Shown here: piece after piece, positions 54,925 to 63,949 of the stretch
How the letters are laid out: each line of letters opens with the position of its first letter
Position numbering within the stretch: the stretch's first letter is position 1
Source of the DNA: SHAN690 sp041391765
Lineage (GTDB): Bacteria > Bacteroidota > Bacteroidia > Flavobacteriales_G > Salibacteraceae
Assembly (NCBI GenBank): GCA_041391765.1
Contig: JAWKNJ010000015.1
Span: 1 to 64,000 of the forward strand
Direction of reading: 5' to 3'
DNA: 64,000 bases
Notes under the pieces: model-generated
What the model saw: the letters and a program-made list of their open reading frames with translations, nothing else
Database searches by the model: none
What the model was told of the DNA's origin: nothing
Translations under genes and position numbers: made by a program

Positions 54925-56235
54925 CTAGTATCGGTAGTGTTCCGGCTTGAATGGACCTTCAACTGTCACACCAATATACTTGGCTTGATCTTCAGTTAAT
55001 ACATCCATTTCAACTCCGATTTTGGCCAAATGAAGTCTTGCTACTTTTTCATCAAGGTGCTTTGGCAACACGTAAACTTGGTTTTCATAGTTCCCGTGGT
55101 TATTCCAAAGCTCAAGCTGCGCCAAGGTCTGATTCGTAAATGAGTTTGACATGACAAACGATGGATGCCCTGTAGCACAACCCAAATTCACTAAGCGACC
55201 TTCGGCTAACAAAATGATTTGATTGCCATTGCTTCCGGTGTAAAGATCAACTTGTGGCTTGATCTCGTCCTTCGAATAGTTCTTGTTTAACCAAGCAACA
55301 TCAATTTCATTGTCGAAGTGACCGATGTTGCAGACGATGGTCTTGTCCTTCATCAATTTGAAGTGTTCACCTTTGACGATGTCCTTATTACCAGTTGCAG
55401 TAACAACAATATCGGCTTCCGCAACTGCATTGATCATCTTCTTCACCTCATAACCATCCATGGCCGCCTGAAGCGCGCAGATTGGATCAATTTCAGTGAC
55501 GATAACTCGCGCACCTGCACCTCTTAAGGAAGCGGCTGAACCTTTACCAACATCTCCGTAACCGGCAACAACAGCAACTTTTCCTGCCATCATTACATCA
55601 GTTGCTCTTCTGATCGCATCAACCAATGACTCCTTGCAACCATACTTGTTATCGAACTTCGACTTAGTTACAGAGTCATTTACGTTAATAGCCGGCATCA
55701 CCAAGGTTCCATTTTTCATACGCTCATATAAGCGGTGTACCCCAGTAGTAGTTTCTTCAGAAAGGCCACGAATTCCTGCGCACAATTCAGGGAAGCGATC
55801 AAAAACCATGTTGGTCAAATCTCCTCCATCATCCAAGATCATGTTTAATGGCTCTCCGTTCTTAAACGCAAAAATGGTTTGCTCGATGCACCAATCAAAC
55901 TCTTGCTCGTTCATTCCCTTCCAAGCATAAACAGGGATTCCTGCTTGCGCAATAGCAGCAGCAGCATGGTCTTGAGTTGAGAAAATATTACAACTTGACC
56001 AACTCACTTCGGCACCGAGTTCGACCAAAGTTTCGATCAACACCGCAGTTTGAATGGTCATGTGTAAACATCCAGCAATACGTGCTCCTTTTAATGGCTT
56101 AGAGGCACCATACTCCTCACGTAATGCCATTAACCCTGGCATCTCGGCCTCAGCCAGCAATATTTCTTTTCTTCCCCAAGCAGCAAGGGAAATGTCTTTT
56201 ACTTTATAGGAAAGTCTATCCTTAACTTCGCTCAT
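54925..56235 (-). CDS. ahcY: S-adenosylhomocysteine hydrolase
   Basis: This 436-residue enzyme splits S-adenosylhomocysteine into adenosine and homocysteine with bound NAD. The signatures are clear: GCLHMTIQTAVLIETL near the N-terminus, NVNDSVTKSKFDN with the catalytic Asn, VVAGYGDVGKGSA for NAD binding, and KPEHYRY at the C-terminus. Length is normal. It is transcribed away from the phosphopantetheinyl transferase gene. Confidence 0.98.
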   Translation of the reverse strand: MSEVKDRLSYKVKDISLAAWGRKEILLAEAEMPGLMALREEYGASKPLKGARIAGCLHMTIQTAVLIETLVELGAEVSWSSCNIFSTQDHAAAAIAQAGIPVYAWKGMNEQEFDWCIEQTIFAFKNGEPLNMILDDGGDLTNMVFDRFPELCAGIRGLSEETTTGVHRLYERMKNGTLVMPAINVNDSVTKSKFDNKYGCKESLVDAIRRATDVMMAGKVAVVAGYGDVGKGSAASLRGAGARVIVTEIDPICALQAAMDGYEVKKMINAVAEADIVVTATGNKDIVKGEHFKLMKDKTIVCNIGHFDNEIDVAWLNKNYSKDEIKPQVDLYTGSNGNQIILLAEGRLVNLGCATGHPSFVMSNSFTNQTLAQLELWNNHGNYENQVYVLPKHLDEKVARLHLAKIGVEMDVLTEDQAKYIGVTVEGPFKPEHYRY

Positions 56236-56253
56236 CCTTTAAATTTTAGGCGG

Positions 56254-56261
56254 CAAAGGTA
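56254..56261 (-). promoter_or_regulatory. Putative -7 element of ahcY
   Basis: On the minus strand TACCTTTG matches TAnnTTTG, 19 bases upstream of the ahcY ATG. The -33 part is not obvious. Confidence 0.4.
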
Positions 56262-56293
56262 AAAGTTGCCTTTAACTTTTTGACCATTAGCTT

Positions 56294-56896
56294 GTGACTC
56301 AACAATTTCTCACTGATAACGGAGCTACCATACTCATCTCGTCCATTGAATATGAATGTCGATCCATGAAGTCTATACAAGAAGCATCGCCTGGAAAATC
56401 TCGAGTTCGCCTTAACCAGCTTTGGTCAAGTGAACAAATGGTCAAACGAATCTGCGGTGTGGACGTTTGGATAATGAGAGACGATCAAGGTCGTCCAACA
56501 CTGGTTAATTCCCCGAAAAAAGTTTCGATCAGTCATTCATCAGATCGCATATCCGTAATTGCAGGTGATGACAGAGCTGTTGCCATAGACATTGAACGTT
56601 CAAACCGGTCTGTATCAAAGATTGCGGATCGATTCACTACTCCATCTGAAGTTGATTTATTTCAGCAAGTCTTTCCGAAGAATCCAGCGTTGGTAATATG
56701 GACATGTAAGGAATGTCTTTTCAAAATTTTAGGCAGCCAAGCTGTTATGTTCAAAGATGATCTTGTCGCAATGGATGCAAGGTGGGAAAATGACACTCTA
56801 TGCTCAGAGTGGTCAATCAATCACCATTCTTTTTCGGGGAAAATCCAGACTAAATCCTTCATATTTGAAGACGTCATTGTCAGCTACATTGACTAG
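56294..56896 (+). CDS. 4'-phosphopantetheinyl transferase family protein
   Basis: This 200-residue protein has the core of the Sfp/HetI-type transferases: VSISHSSDRISVIAG, AVAIDIERSN with the metal-binding acidic pair, and WTCKECLFKILGSQ in place of the WxxKEA motif. It transfers phosphopantetheine to acyl or peptidyl carrier proteins. The start is GTG. It is 9 bases upstream of the GGGPS-like gene, and the pair probably forms one transcript. Confidence 0.88.
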   Translation: MTQQFLTDNGATILISSIEYECRSMKSIQEASPGKSRVRLNQLWSSEQMVKRICGVDVWIMRDDQGRPTLVNSPKKVSISHSSDRISVIAGDDRAVAIDIERSNRSVSKIADRFTTPSEVDLFQQVFPKNPALVIWTCKECLFKILGSQAVMFKDDLVAMDARWENDTLCSEWSINHHSFSGKIQTKSFIFEDVIVSYID

Positions 56897-56905
56897 AAAC
56901 GAGGC

Positions 56906-57640
56906 ATGAGAAATAATGTGTTAGCACTGAAAAAGTCGGATCGAAAACTAGCCATACTGATTGATCCGGATAAGCATTCAGCCGATCAACTTTTTGATTT
57001 TGTGAGCGAGGTAGCTAGACTTCAACCCGATTACATTCTTTTAGGAGGTAGCCTTATTTACAAATCGAGTGTAGATCGCGCTGCAAAACAAATTAAGGCC
57101 ACTACTAACTTACCGTTGGTTTTGTTTCCCGGTCACTTCACCCAACTGACGGATTCTGTAGACTTTGTCCTTTTACTTTCTCTGATATCCGGACGAAACG
57201 CTGACTTGCTGATTGGACAGCATGTTCTAGCTGCACCAATGCTTAAAAAGCTTTCAAACAAACTATGTCCGACAGGCTACATGCTCATCGATGGGGGAAA
57301 TCCGACATCAGTTGGTTACATGAGCAATACGCAGCCAATTCCTGCTGATAAGTTGGATATCGCAGTATGCACTGCGATTGCGGGAGAGGCAATCGGATTG
57401 AGTTGCATTTATCTTGATGCAGGTTCAGGAGCCATGAACCCGATATCGCAAGAAATGATTCGAGAGGTTTCTGAATCAGTTGACATACCCATAATTGTGG
57501 GAGGAGGAATTAAAGAAGTTTCCCACATTGAAAAGTGTTGGAATAACGGAGCGAACCTCGTTGTTGTTGGCAATGCGATGGAAGAGAACTCATCGCTTGC
57601 AGCCGATTTAGCTAAAATCAAAGCTGATCTGTCTTTTTAG
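56906..57640 (+). CDS. Geranylgeranylglyceryl phosphate synthase-like prenyltransferase
   Basis: This 244-residue TIM-barrel protein belongs to the PcrB/GGGPS family: AILIDPDKHSADQL at the N-terminus, LVLFPGHFTQLT, IYLDAGSGAMNP and IIVGGGIKEVSHIEK at the phosphate-binding loops. Bacteroidota members attach a prenyl chain to glycerol-1-phosphate, but the lipid product in this organism is not known. It starts 9 bases after the phosphopantetheinyl transferase. Confidence 0.92.
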   Translation: MRNNVLALKKSDRKLAILIDPDKHSADQLFDFVSEVARLQPDYILLGGSLIYKSSVDRAAKQIKATTNLPLVLFPGHFTQLTDSVDFVLLLSLISGRNADLLIGQHVLAAPMLKKLSNKLCPTGYMLIDGGNPTSVGYMSNTQPIPADKLDIAVCTAIAGEAIGLSCIYLDAGSGAMNPISQEMIREVSESVDIPIIVGGGIKEVSHIEKCWNNGANLVVVGNAMEENSSLAADLAKIKADLSF

Positions 57641-57712
57641 GTTACTAACACTTATTGTTCAAGTTGTCCTGTTGTGCGAGTTGACAATTCGTTATCAATT
57701 CGTTAACTATGC

Positions 57713-58345
57713 TTGAAAATAATAACCCCTATTATGGACGTAGTTGTTTTAACCTCATCCGGGAACAACAACGGAGAATTAAACCGCCTCATCGAACTAT
57801 TCGACCACGGACTTGAAACCCTGCATGTCCGCAAACCAAAAATGCCCAAGGTTGAGGTTGAAGAGTTCATTGTTTCCATTCCTAAAAAGTACCACAATCG
57901 TATAATCATTCATGGTCACTATGACCTTGCGATAAAATACAAATTGAAAGGCGTTCATCTCCATCGAAGGCACCGATCAAACTCTTGGCGCAACAGATGG
58001 AAGAGGTTTTTGTTGAAATTAAAGCGTCCTGGGATAGAAATTACAGCAACATTTCACACCATTCAGAGCCTGACGGAAAGCAAGGTGAGTTTCAGCTATG
58101 TATTCCTCGGGCAAATGTTTACGTCAAGTAGCATGTTCAATAGCTCGTCCAGTTCAGGAATCAAGATGCTTAAGAAGGTGATTGGCGACTCAGCTTCGCC
58201 AGTTTATGCGCTTGGAGGTATTTCAAATGACAAGCTTGATAAAATTCAATCCGCTGGTTTCCATGGCGTAGGGTTATCAAGCGCAGTATTCAATGCTGAT
58301 TCAAATCGCTATTTAGATTCTTATTTTCACTTCGCAGCAGCCTAG
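57713..58345 (+). CDS. Divergent thiamine phosphate synthase-like protein
   Basis: This protein of up to 210 residues has the TIM-barrel outline of ThiE/TenI proteins (LHVRKPK near residue 38, GVHLHRRHRS near 80, YALGGIS near 166). Several ThiE catalytic features are changed: NDRxD is HGHYD, the GVHLGQ loop is GVHLHR, and the region matching GPxFxTxTK is GQMFTSSSMFNSS without the lysine. Activity in thiamine synthesis is therefore uncertain; it may be a TenI-like paralogue. The start may be TTG at 57713 or ATG at 57734. It is convergent with the riboswitch-controlled receptor. Confidence 0.75.
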   Translation: MKIITPIMDVVVLTSSGNNNGELNRLIELFDHGLETLHVRKPKMPKVEVEEFIVSIPKKYHNRIIIHGHYDLAIKYKLKGVHLHRRHRSNSWRNRWKRFLLKLKRPGIEITATFHTIQSLTESKVSFSYVFLGQMFTSSSMFNSSSSSGIKMLKKVIGDSASPVYALGGISNDKLDKIQSAGFHGVGLSSAVFNADSNRYLDSYFHFAAA

Positions 58346-60777
58346 AATCGCCACTTGACACCGGCCAACCAATTTCTACCTGCTTGAGGGTAATAGAAGT
58401 TTTCTGTTATGGTTGTTCCATAAATGTAGCTATATGTATAACCGTTTGACTCGTAAAGCTCATCTAAAATATTGTTGATTAACAAAGACAACTCCAGGTT
58501 TTTCCAGTACTTGCCGTTGATTTGGTAAGATAACCTGATGTCATTTACCAGATAAGGCGCAATGGCCCTTTTATTATCCGAAGTGTTGTCAAGGTATTGC
58601 TTTCCAACATACTTTGAGAGCAATGCCGCACTCAATCCAAACTTAGTTTGATAGCCCAACTGAGACCCAGCTATAATGGACGGACTAAAAGCAATATCGC
58701 TTTTAGCATGTGATTTTATGACAATGTCAAAGCCCGTTGTATAGTCATAAAGTGTTTCATTGAACTTAGTGATTTTGTTCTGGCTCAGCGTCAGGTTCGG
58801 TCTCCAAAACAAGCCAAACTCAGACGTCATTGCTGCAGAAAACTCGAGGCCTGTTCGATAGCTTTCAGACACGTTGGTCCTAATTGGTGAACCAACATCG
58901 TTTACTTCTCCGGTCAATACCAACTGGTCCTGATAATACATCACATAGGCATTTGCACCTAACCTCAGGTTTTTCCGAGTGAACTGCCAACCTAACTCAC
59001 CATTTGTCAAAAACTCAGGTTTAGGAACAACTCCCGCATTTGCATCGGTAAAATCACTTCTTACTGGCTCGCGACTCGATTGTGCGATCGAGAAATAGAA
59101 GTTATTCGCACTGTTCATTCGATAATTCACTCCGGCCTTCGGATTCAAGAAGTTAAAGTGTCTGTTAATAGCAATTGGTCGCTGATCGTTATCAACCCCC
59201 TTAGCAGAGTATTCCAAATACCGATATTGGATATCCGCATAGAAGGTTAGTTTACCCACGAAGTATTCCGCTTTTGCATAATTTGACAGATCAGATTTTT
59301 TCGCGCTGTTAAAATAATAGCGCTCTCGTATGGAAGTGCCCACCGCATACTCCGACCAGATTATTTCCCCATAATGATCGCCCACATAGCGATTGTAACT
59401 ACCACCAAAGGTCAGGTGCAAAGCACGCTTCGAATACTTGAGTGAATAGACTCCACCATAAAAGTGATTGTCCAGCCATCGCCTCAAAACAAGGTCCGAA
59501 TTGGTAATCGTGTCTGAACCGATGATCGGGTAGTTCAATCCATACCCAGCGAGATCATCTCCAAGTTTTGACTGCTCAAAGTACCCAATGCCTCGTGTGT
59601 AATGTCCGGTTACATTTAAATAAAGCGATGGTGCCAACTCATAACCCGTGATTACCTGATAGTGCGTTTGCGCATAATCATCAATCTCATTATCATAAGT
59701 ATAGTAGTTGTAAGTTCTACCGCTGGTCAGAAGATTGTTTGTTTGATCCTCTGAGTAGCCGTTGTTGATCGCATGGTCGATCATCGCTTGGTCATCGCCT
59801 TGGATCCTTGACTCTGGTGTTCCCCACCAAGCTTGGTGCGTAACTTCATGACCAGCGAAAGTCACCCCTTTAATCAGCAGCTTTTTGCCGTAGTAGCCAC
59901 CAGCGGCATAGTAAGATCGTAAATCAGCCGCAGATCGATCGATGTATCCATCGGATCCGATGTAGGACATTCTGCCTTCAAAGTTGAAGTGGTCACTGAT
60001 CAACCCTGAGTTATAGATCACGTTGTGTTTGTGGGTATTAAACGACCCGTAACTGTTGTTGAGTTCCACGAACGAAACCGAATCAAAACCCGTAGTTTCC
60101 AAATTGACGCTAGCACCAAAGGCAGCGGCACCATTGGATGAGGTTCCCACTCCTCTTTGAATTTGAATACTATTTGTCGTACTGGCAAAATCGGGCATGT
60201 TGACCCAAAACACTCCATGCGATTCTGCGTCATTGATAGGCACTCCATTGACGGTCACATTAATTCGAGTGGCATCGCTTCCACGAATGCGCATACCTGT
60301 ATACCCTACTCCGGCTCCTGCATCGGAGGTTGTCACCATGCTGACAGATTGATTCAGCAAAATCGGTAGATCTTGACCCAAATTGTTGGCCTCAATCTGC
60401 TCCTTTGAAATCTCTTCACGTGTCATCGGTGTCGACTTTCCGGCTCTGGTGGCTTCGACCACCAATTCGTCTATTATATAAGGATTGGCTTTCATTCTAA
60501 AGTTCTTTTCGAAATCACTCTGAATTTCCAAGGTATCTAGAAGGTCAATCATTCCCAAAAATTCAATCTTGATTACATGTTTCCCTGGCTTGATACCTTT
60601 CAATGTAAAACTGCCTTGGGCATCAGAAACGGCACCCAAAAAAGTACCCTGATCAACAATGGTAGCACCCGCGATACCTTCACCAGATTCATCCGAAATG
60701 GATCCCATTAGCGAATGCTGCGCCTGTATGGAAAGTTGAATAAACAAGAAAAGACTTAGAATCGAAACTCTGATCAT
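58342..60777 (-). CDS. TPP-riboswitch-controlled TonB-dependent receptor (thiamine uptake)
   Basis: This 811-residue receptor starts at the ATG at 60777 (MIRVSILSLFLF signal peptide ending in IQAQ). It has a CarboxypepD_reg domain (about 20-95), a plug with RIRGSDATRINVTVNGVPINDAESHG and a barrel ending in RF. A complete TPP riboswitch lies 47 bases upstream of its start. The natural inference is import of thiamine or a precursor when thiamine diphosphate is low, as proposed for OMThi receptors of Bacteroidota. No SusD partner is present. Confidence 0.93.
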   Translation of the reverse strand: MIRVSILSLFLFIQLSIQAQHSLMGSISDESGEGIAGATIVDQGTFLGAVSDAQGSFTLKGIKPGKHVIKIEFLGMIDLLDTLEIQSDFEKNFRMKANPYIIDELVVEATRAGKSTPMTREEISKEQIEANNLGQDLPILLNQSVSMVTTSDAGAGVGYTGMRIRGSDATRINVTVNGVPINDAESHGVFWVNMPDFASTTNSIQIQRGVGTSSNGAAAFGASVNLETTGFDSVSFVELNNSYGSFNTHKHNVIYNSGLISDHFNFEGRMSYIGSDGYIDRSAADLRSYYAAGGYYGKKLLIKGVTFAGHEVTHQAWWGTPESRIQGDDQAMIDHAINNGYSEDQTNNLLTSGRTYNYYTYDNEIDDYAQTHYQVITGYELAPSLYLNVTGHYTRGIGYFEQSKLGDDLAGYGLNYPIIGSDTITNSDLVLRRWLDNHFYGGVYSLKYSKRALHLTFGGSYNRYVGDHYGEIIWSEYAVGTSIRERYYFNSAKKSDLSNYAKAEYFVGKLTFYADIQYRYLEYSAKGVDNDQRPIAINRHFNFLNPKAGVNYRMNSANNFYFSIAQSSREPVRSDFTDANAGVVPKPEFLTNGELGWQFTRKNLRLGANAYVMYYQDQLVLTGEVNDVGSPIRTNVSESYRTGLEFSAAMTSEFGLFWRPNLTLSQNKITKFNETLYDYTTGFDIVIKSHAKSDIAFSPSIIAGSQLGYQTKFGLSAALLSKYVGKQYLDNTSDNKRAIAPYLVNDIRLSYQINGKYWKNLELSLLINNILDELYESNGYTYSYIYGTTITENFYYPQAGRNWLAGVKWRF

Positions 60778-60823
60778 GACATCATTTTTAGATGCCAACT
60801 GAAGCCCAAACAAACAGGCAGGA

Positions 60824-60907
60824 TCAGATTAACTCCCTTACCGGCATTACCCGATCAGGTTCCATGGGTATGATCTCAGTCTCACACATGTGAAACACCC
60901 CAGTTAG
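60824..60907 (-). promoter_or_regulatory. TPP (THI-box) riboswitch
   Basis: On the minus strand the conserved TPP aptamer is readable in order: ACTGGGGTG at the 5' end, CTGAGATCATACCC, then ACCTGATC with GGGTAATGCC and AAGGGAGTT. The flanking AACT and AGTT close helix P1. The aptamer ends about 47 bases before the receptor start. Genes under this element are repressed by thiamine diphosphate. Confidence 0.95.
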
Positions 60908-60933
60908 CAATGGCAAATGTAATGTGTGAAAAC

Positions 60934-60961
60934 AAAAAAGCCCCACTTGCAAGTGAGGCTT
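60934..60961 (-). terminator. Rho-independent terminator after the NadR-like kinase gene
   Basis: AAGCCTCACTT and AAGTGGGGCTT pair with one G-U-type mismatch around a short GC loop, followed on the minus strand by a T run. It separates the kinase transcript from the riboswitch. Confidence 0.85.
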
Positions 60962-60979
60962 CAATGATTATTTTTAAAA

Positions 60980-61579
60980 TTAAGCGGCTACTTCCTTCGG
61001 CAGCAATCGCATACGTTTCAAGATTTTTTTGATTTTGGCAATTCGTTCATCAACCGTTCCTTCGACCTCAATAAACTGCTTTCCCGCTCTAACTAATGCC
61101 TTCTTATAGAGTTCATATAACTCAACCCTGTCATCTGGATTCTCTCTCAAATCATCATACTCCCAATGAATGCCTTCATGACCACACAGGACGTACAACT
61201 GATAGGGTTTTTCAAGAAATTGACGCTCAATCCAATTTTGAGCACGTCCGAATCTAACCTCAGCCCAAATCTTTACAACCAATGTATTCGTATCACAAAT
61301 AAGAAAGTGATTCGCATCTTCAGCAATGGCGTATTCTTTCTCCAATTGACCTTTGGCAATCTCCAACAAATCATCCTGATTGTAATTCCGACCCAAAGCC
61401 TCCAAATATTCTCTTGAGTATTCCGGAACGAATGGCTCATTCCATTCTTTGGATAACGCTTCAGCTAAGGTTGTTTTACCTGAACACTCAGGTCCAACTA
61501 AGGCTAACTTGATTAATTTCTTATCTCCACTTCCGTTTCTAGACAGCTGTAAATCCTGCAATTGCTCCATATTCTCCAT
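60980..61579 (-). CDS. NadR-like AAA-family nucleoside kinase
   Basis: This 199-residue P-loop protein has Walker A VGPECSGKTT, a PEYSREYLEALGR segment and a late DDRVELYELYKKAL helix typical of the ribosylnicotinamide kinase domain of NadR. The full adenylyltransferase domain is absent. In Bacteroidota such proteins often sit beside PnuC-type transporters and thiamine receptors, so a thiamine or nicotinamide riboside kinase role is plausible. No PnuC gene is present here. It lies upstream of the riboswitch. Confidence 0.82.
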   Translation of the reverse strand: MENMEQLQDLQLSRNGSGDKKLIKLALVGPECSGKTTLAEALSKEWNEPFVPEYSREYLEALGRNYNQDDLLEIAKGQLEKEYAIAEDANHFLICDTNTLVVKIWAEVRFGRAQNWIERQFLEKPYQLYVLCGHEGIHWEYDDLRENPDDRVELYELYKKALVRAGKQFIEVEGTVDERIAKIKKILKRMRLLPKEVAA

Positions 61580-61685
61580 CGATCATTCAATAGGGTTTGG
61601 AATCGATTAGGTACTCGACTCCGCAATTTTCGATTTGCAAAAGTATTTAATAAAATTCAACTGAATAAAGCGAACTCTAGGTTCC

Positions 61686-61955
61686 TTATAAGTCCGAGCC
61701 CTCCAGAGACTTTTCTAAGTCTCCATTGAGAACTTTCAGAACAAAGACCGCCTTGCCGTACTTCTCAAAAGAATGCCGAATGCAGGACTTTAATGAATCA
61801 AAAATGACGTCATACTCACCAAAAATGTGAGTTGCTGTCGGGTTGACACGGATACTCAATCCATCTACACTTTTAAGTTCATTGATGAACTCGATAATCG
61901 CTGGTTCGTACTCTTCCCGCAGCGGATACATGGAAATCTCGATAGTTATTCGCAT
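61686..61955 (-). CDS. YkoF-like thiamine-binding protein
   Basis: This 89-residue single-domain protein resembles one half of YkoF and the MTH1187 family: MRITIEISMYPLREEYEPAII at the N-terminus, RVNPTATHIFGEYDVIFDSL and a short C-terminal helix. YkoF domains bind thiamine or its pyrimidine. Its ATG at 61955 shares one base with the hutU stop, so it is translated from the hutU transcript. It is the second gene pointing to thiamine handling in this locus. Confidence 0.7.
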   Translation of the reverse strand: MRITIEISMYPLREEYEPAIIEFINELKSVDGLSIRVNPTATHIFGEYDVIFDSLKSCIRHSFEKYGKAVFVLKVLNGDLEKSLEGSDL

Positions 61956-63949
61956 CACAGGTTATTCAAGAGGTTTTCGTCCACCATTTCAGGCAAGGTC
62001 ACTTTCAATCGAGGTTCATCTTCCATGGCTCTCTTGATGGCAAAAACAGCACCTTCGTTGCGCGCCCAGCTTCTGCGTGCAATGCCGTTGTTCACGTCCC
62101 AATGAAGCATCATTTCTAACCTGCGATCAGCGTCCAATGTTCCGTCAAGCAGCATTCCAAAACCTCCGTTAATCACTTCTCCCCAACCTACTCCACCACC
62201 ATTGTGCAGACTCACCCATGTGGCACCGCGGAACCCATCACCAATAAAATTCTGCACGGCCATATCTGCGGTGAATCGAGAACCGTCATAGATGTTACTA
62301 GTTTCTCTGTAAGGTGAGTCCGTGCCAGATACGTCATGATGATCACGACCTAAAACTACAGGCCCAATCTTTCCCTTTTTTATTGCCTTGTTGAATGCCT
62401 TGGCAATTTTGATACGACCTTCAGCATCTGCGTAGAGGATTCGTGCTTGAGAGCCGACAACCATTTTGTTCTTACCCGCTTCTTTGATCCATCGAATATT
62501 GTCTGCCATTTGCTGCTGAATCTCTTTTGGTGACTTCTTCATGATCTTTTCCATCACTTCGCATGCTATAGCATCCGTCTTTTCCAAATCCTTCGGATCC
62601 CCTGAAGTACATACCCATCGGAATGGACCGAATCCATAATCAAAACACATGGGTCCCATTATGTCTTGAACATAAGATGGGTATCGAAAATCAATGCCGT
62701 TTTCCGCCATGACATCGGCACCCGCGCGGCTTGCTTCCAGTAGAAATGCATTGCCGTAATCGAAGAAGTACATACCACGTTCAGCCAGAGTATTTACAGC
62801 CTTAGCATGTCTTCTTAAGGTTTCCTGAACCAACTCGCGAAACTTATTCGGATCCTCTGCCATCAATCGATTTGCCTCCTCGAAGCCAACCTGAACGGGA
62901 TAGTATCCACCTGCCCATGGGTTGTGTAGGGAGGTCTGGTCAGAACCCAAATCCACTTTGACATTCGCCTCAACTAACTTCTCCCAAAGCGTCACAATGT
63001 TTCCCAAATAAGCAATGGAATGAGCTTTCTTCTTAACCATCCAATCCAGTGCTGAGTTAATCGCCTGATCGGCATCTTCAATCACCTCATCGACCCAGCC
63101 CTGTTCTTGTCGCTTATAAGCCGCAGCAGGATTCACTTCTGCCGTTATACTTACCACACCCGCAATGTTTCCGGCCTTAGGTTGAGCTCCGCTCATTCCA
63201 CCGAGTCCTGCGGTCACGAACAACTTGCCTTCGGGTTCTCCGCCAAGTTTTCGTGAGGCATTCAATACAGTGATAGTTGTTCCGTGCACGATTCCTTGAG
63301 GGCCTATATACATGTAGCTGCCTGCCGTCATTTGGCCGTATTGTGAGACTCCCAATGCATTGAACTTCTCCCAATCATCTGGCTTGCTATAGTTTGGAAT
63401 CACCATTCCATTGGTTACTACCACCCTTGGGGCATTTTTATGAGATGGAAACAACCCCAATGGATGACCGCTGTACATCACCAGAGTCTGCTCATCGGTC
63501 ATTTCAGATAAGTACTTCATGGTCAAGCGATACTGAGCCCAATTCTGAAAGACCGCTCCATTTCCTCCGTAGGTGATCAACTCATGAGGGTGCTGTGCCA
63601 CTTTCGGATCCAGGTTATTTTGAATCATCAACTGAATAGCGCGTGCTTGTTCGCACTTTCCAGGATAATCATTGATCCCGCGAGCATACATGTCATAGTC
63701 AGGCCGGAAACGATACATGTAAATGCGCCCGAAGTCTCTTAATTCTTGGGAAAATTCCGGTGCCAGGTCCTTATGCCACGCTTTTGGAAAATATCGAAGT
63801 GCATTCGCAACGGCCAACTTTTTCTCCTCCGCAGAGAGGATGTCTTTTCGTTTAGGTGCGTGGCTAACATTAGGGTCAAGCTCTTTGGCTAGTGGTAAGT
63901 CATTAGGAATTCCTTCCGCCACTGCTTTTTGAAATGCTGACTTTGCCAT
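61955..63949 (-). CDS. hutU: Urocanate hydratase
   Basis: This 664-residue protein converts urocanate to imidazolone propionate in histidine breakdown. Signatures include QLMIQNNLDPKVAQHP, YGGNGAVFQNWAQ, FVTAGLGGMSGAQPKAG and the DYGNAFLLEASRAGADV segment of the NAD-binding region. It is longer than the enterobacterial enzyme (about 560), as is usual in Bacteroidota. The other hut genes are not in the window. The YkoF-like gene starts at its stop codon. Confidence 0.95.
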   Translation of the reverse strand: MAKSAFQKAVAEGIPNDLPLAKELDPNVSHAPKRKDILSAEEKKLAVANALRYFPKAWHKDLAPEFSQELRDFGRIYMYRFRPDYDMYARGINDYPGKCEQARAIQLMIQNNLDPKVAQHPHELITYGGNGAVFQNWAQYRLTMKYLSEMTDEQTLVMYSGHPLGLFPSHKNAPRVVVTNGMVIPNYSKPDDWEKFNALGVSQYGQMTAGSYMYIGPQGIVHGTTITVLNASRKLGGEPEGKLFVTAGLGGMSGAQPKAGNIAGVVSITAEVNPAAAYKRQEQGWVDEVIEDADQAINSALDWMVKKKAHSIAYLGNIVTLWEKLVEANVKVDLGSDQTSLHNPWAGGYYPVQVGFEEANRLMAEDPNKFRELVQETLRRHAKAVNTLAERGMYFFDYGNAFLLEASRAGADVMAENGIDFRYPSYVQDIMGPMCFDYGFGPFRWVCTSGDPKDLEKTDAIACEVMEKIMKKSPKEIQQQMADNIRWIKEAGKNKMVVGSQARILYADAEGRIKIAKAFNKAIKKGKIGPVVLGRDHHDVSGTDSPYRETSNIYDGSRFTADMAVQNFIGDGFRGATWVSLHNGGGVGWGEVINGGFGMLLDGTLDADRRLEMMLHWDVNNGIARRSWARNEGAVFAIKRAMEDEPRLKVTLPEMVDENLLNNL

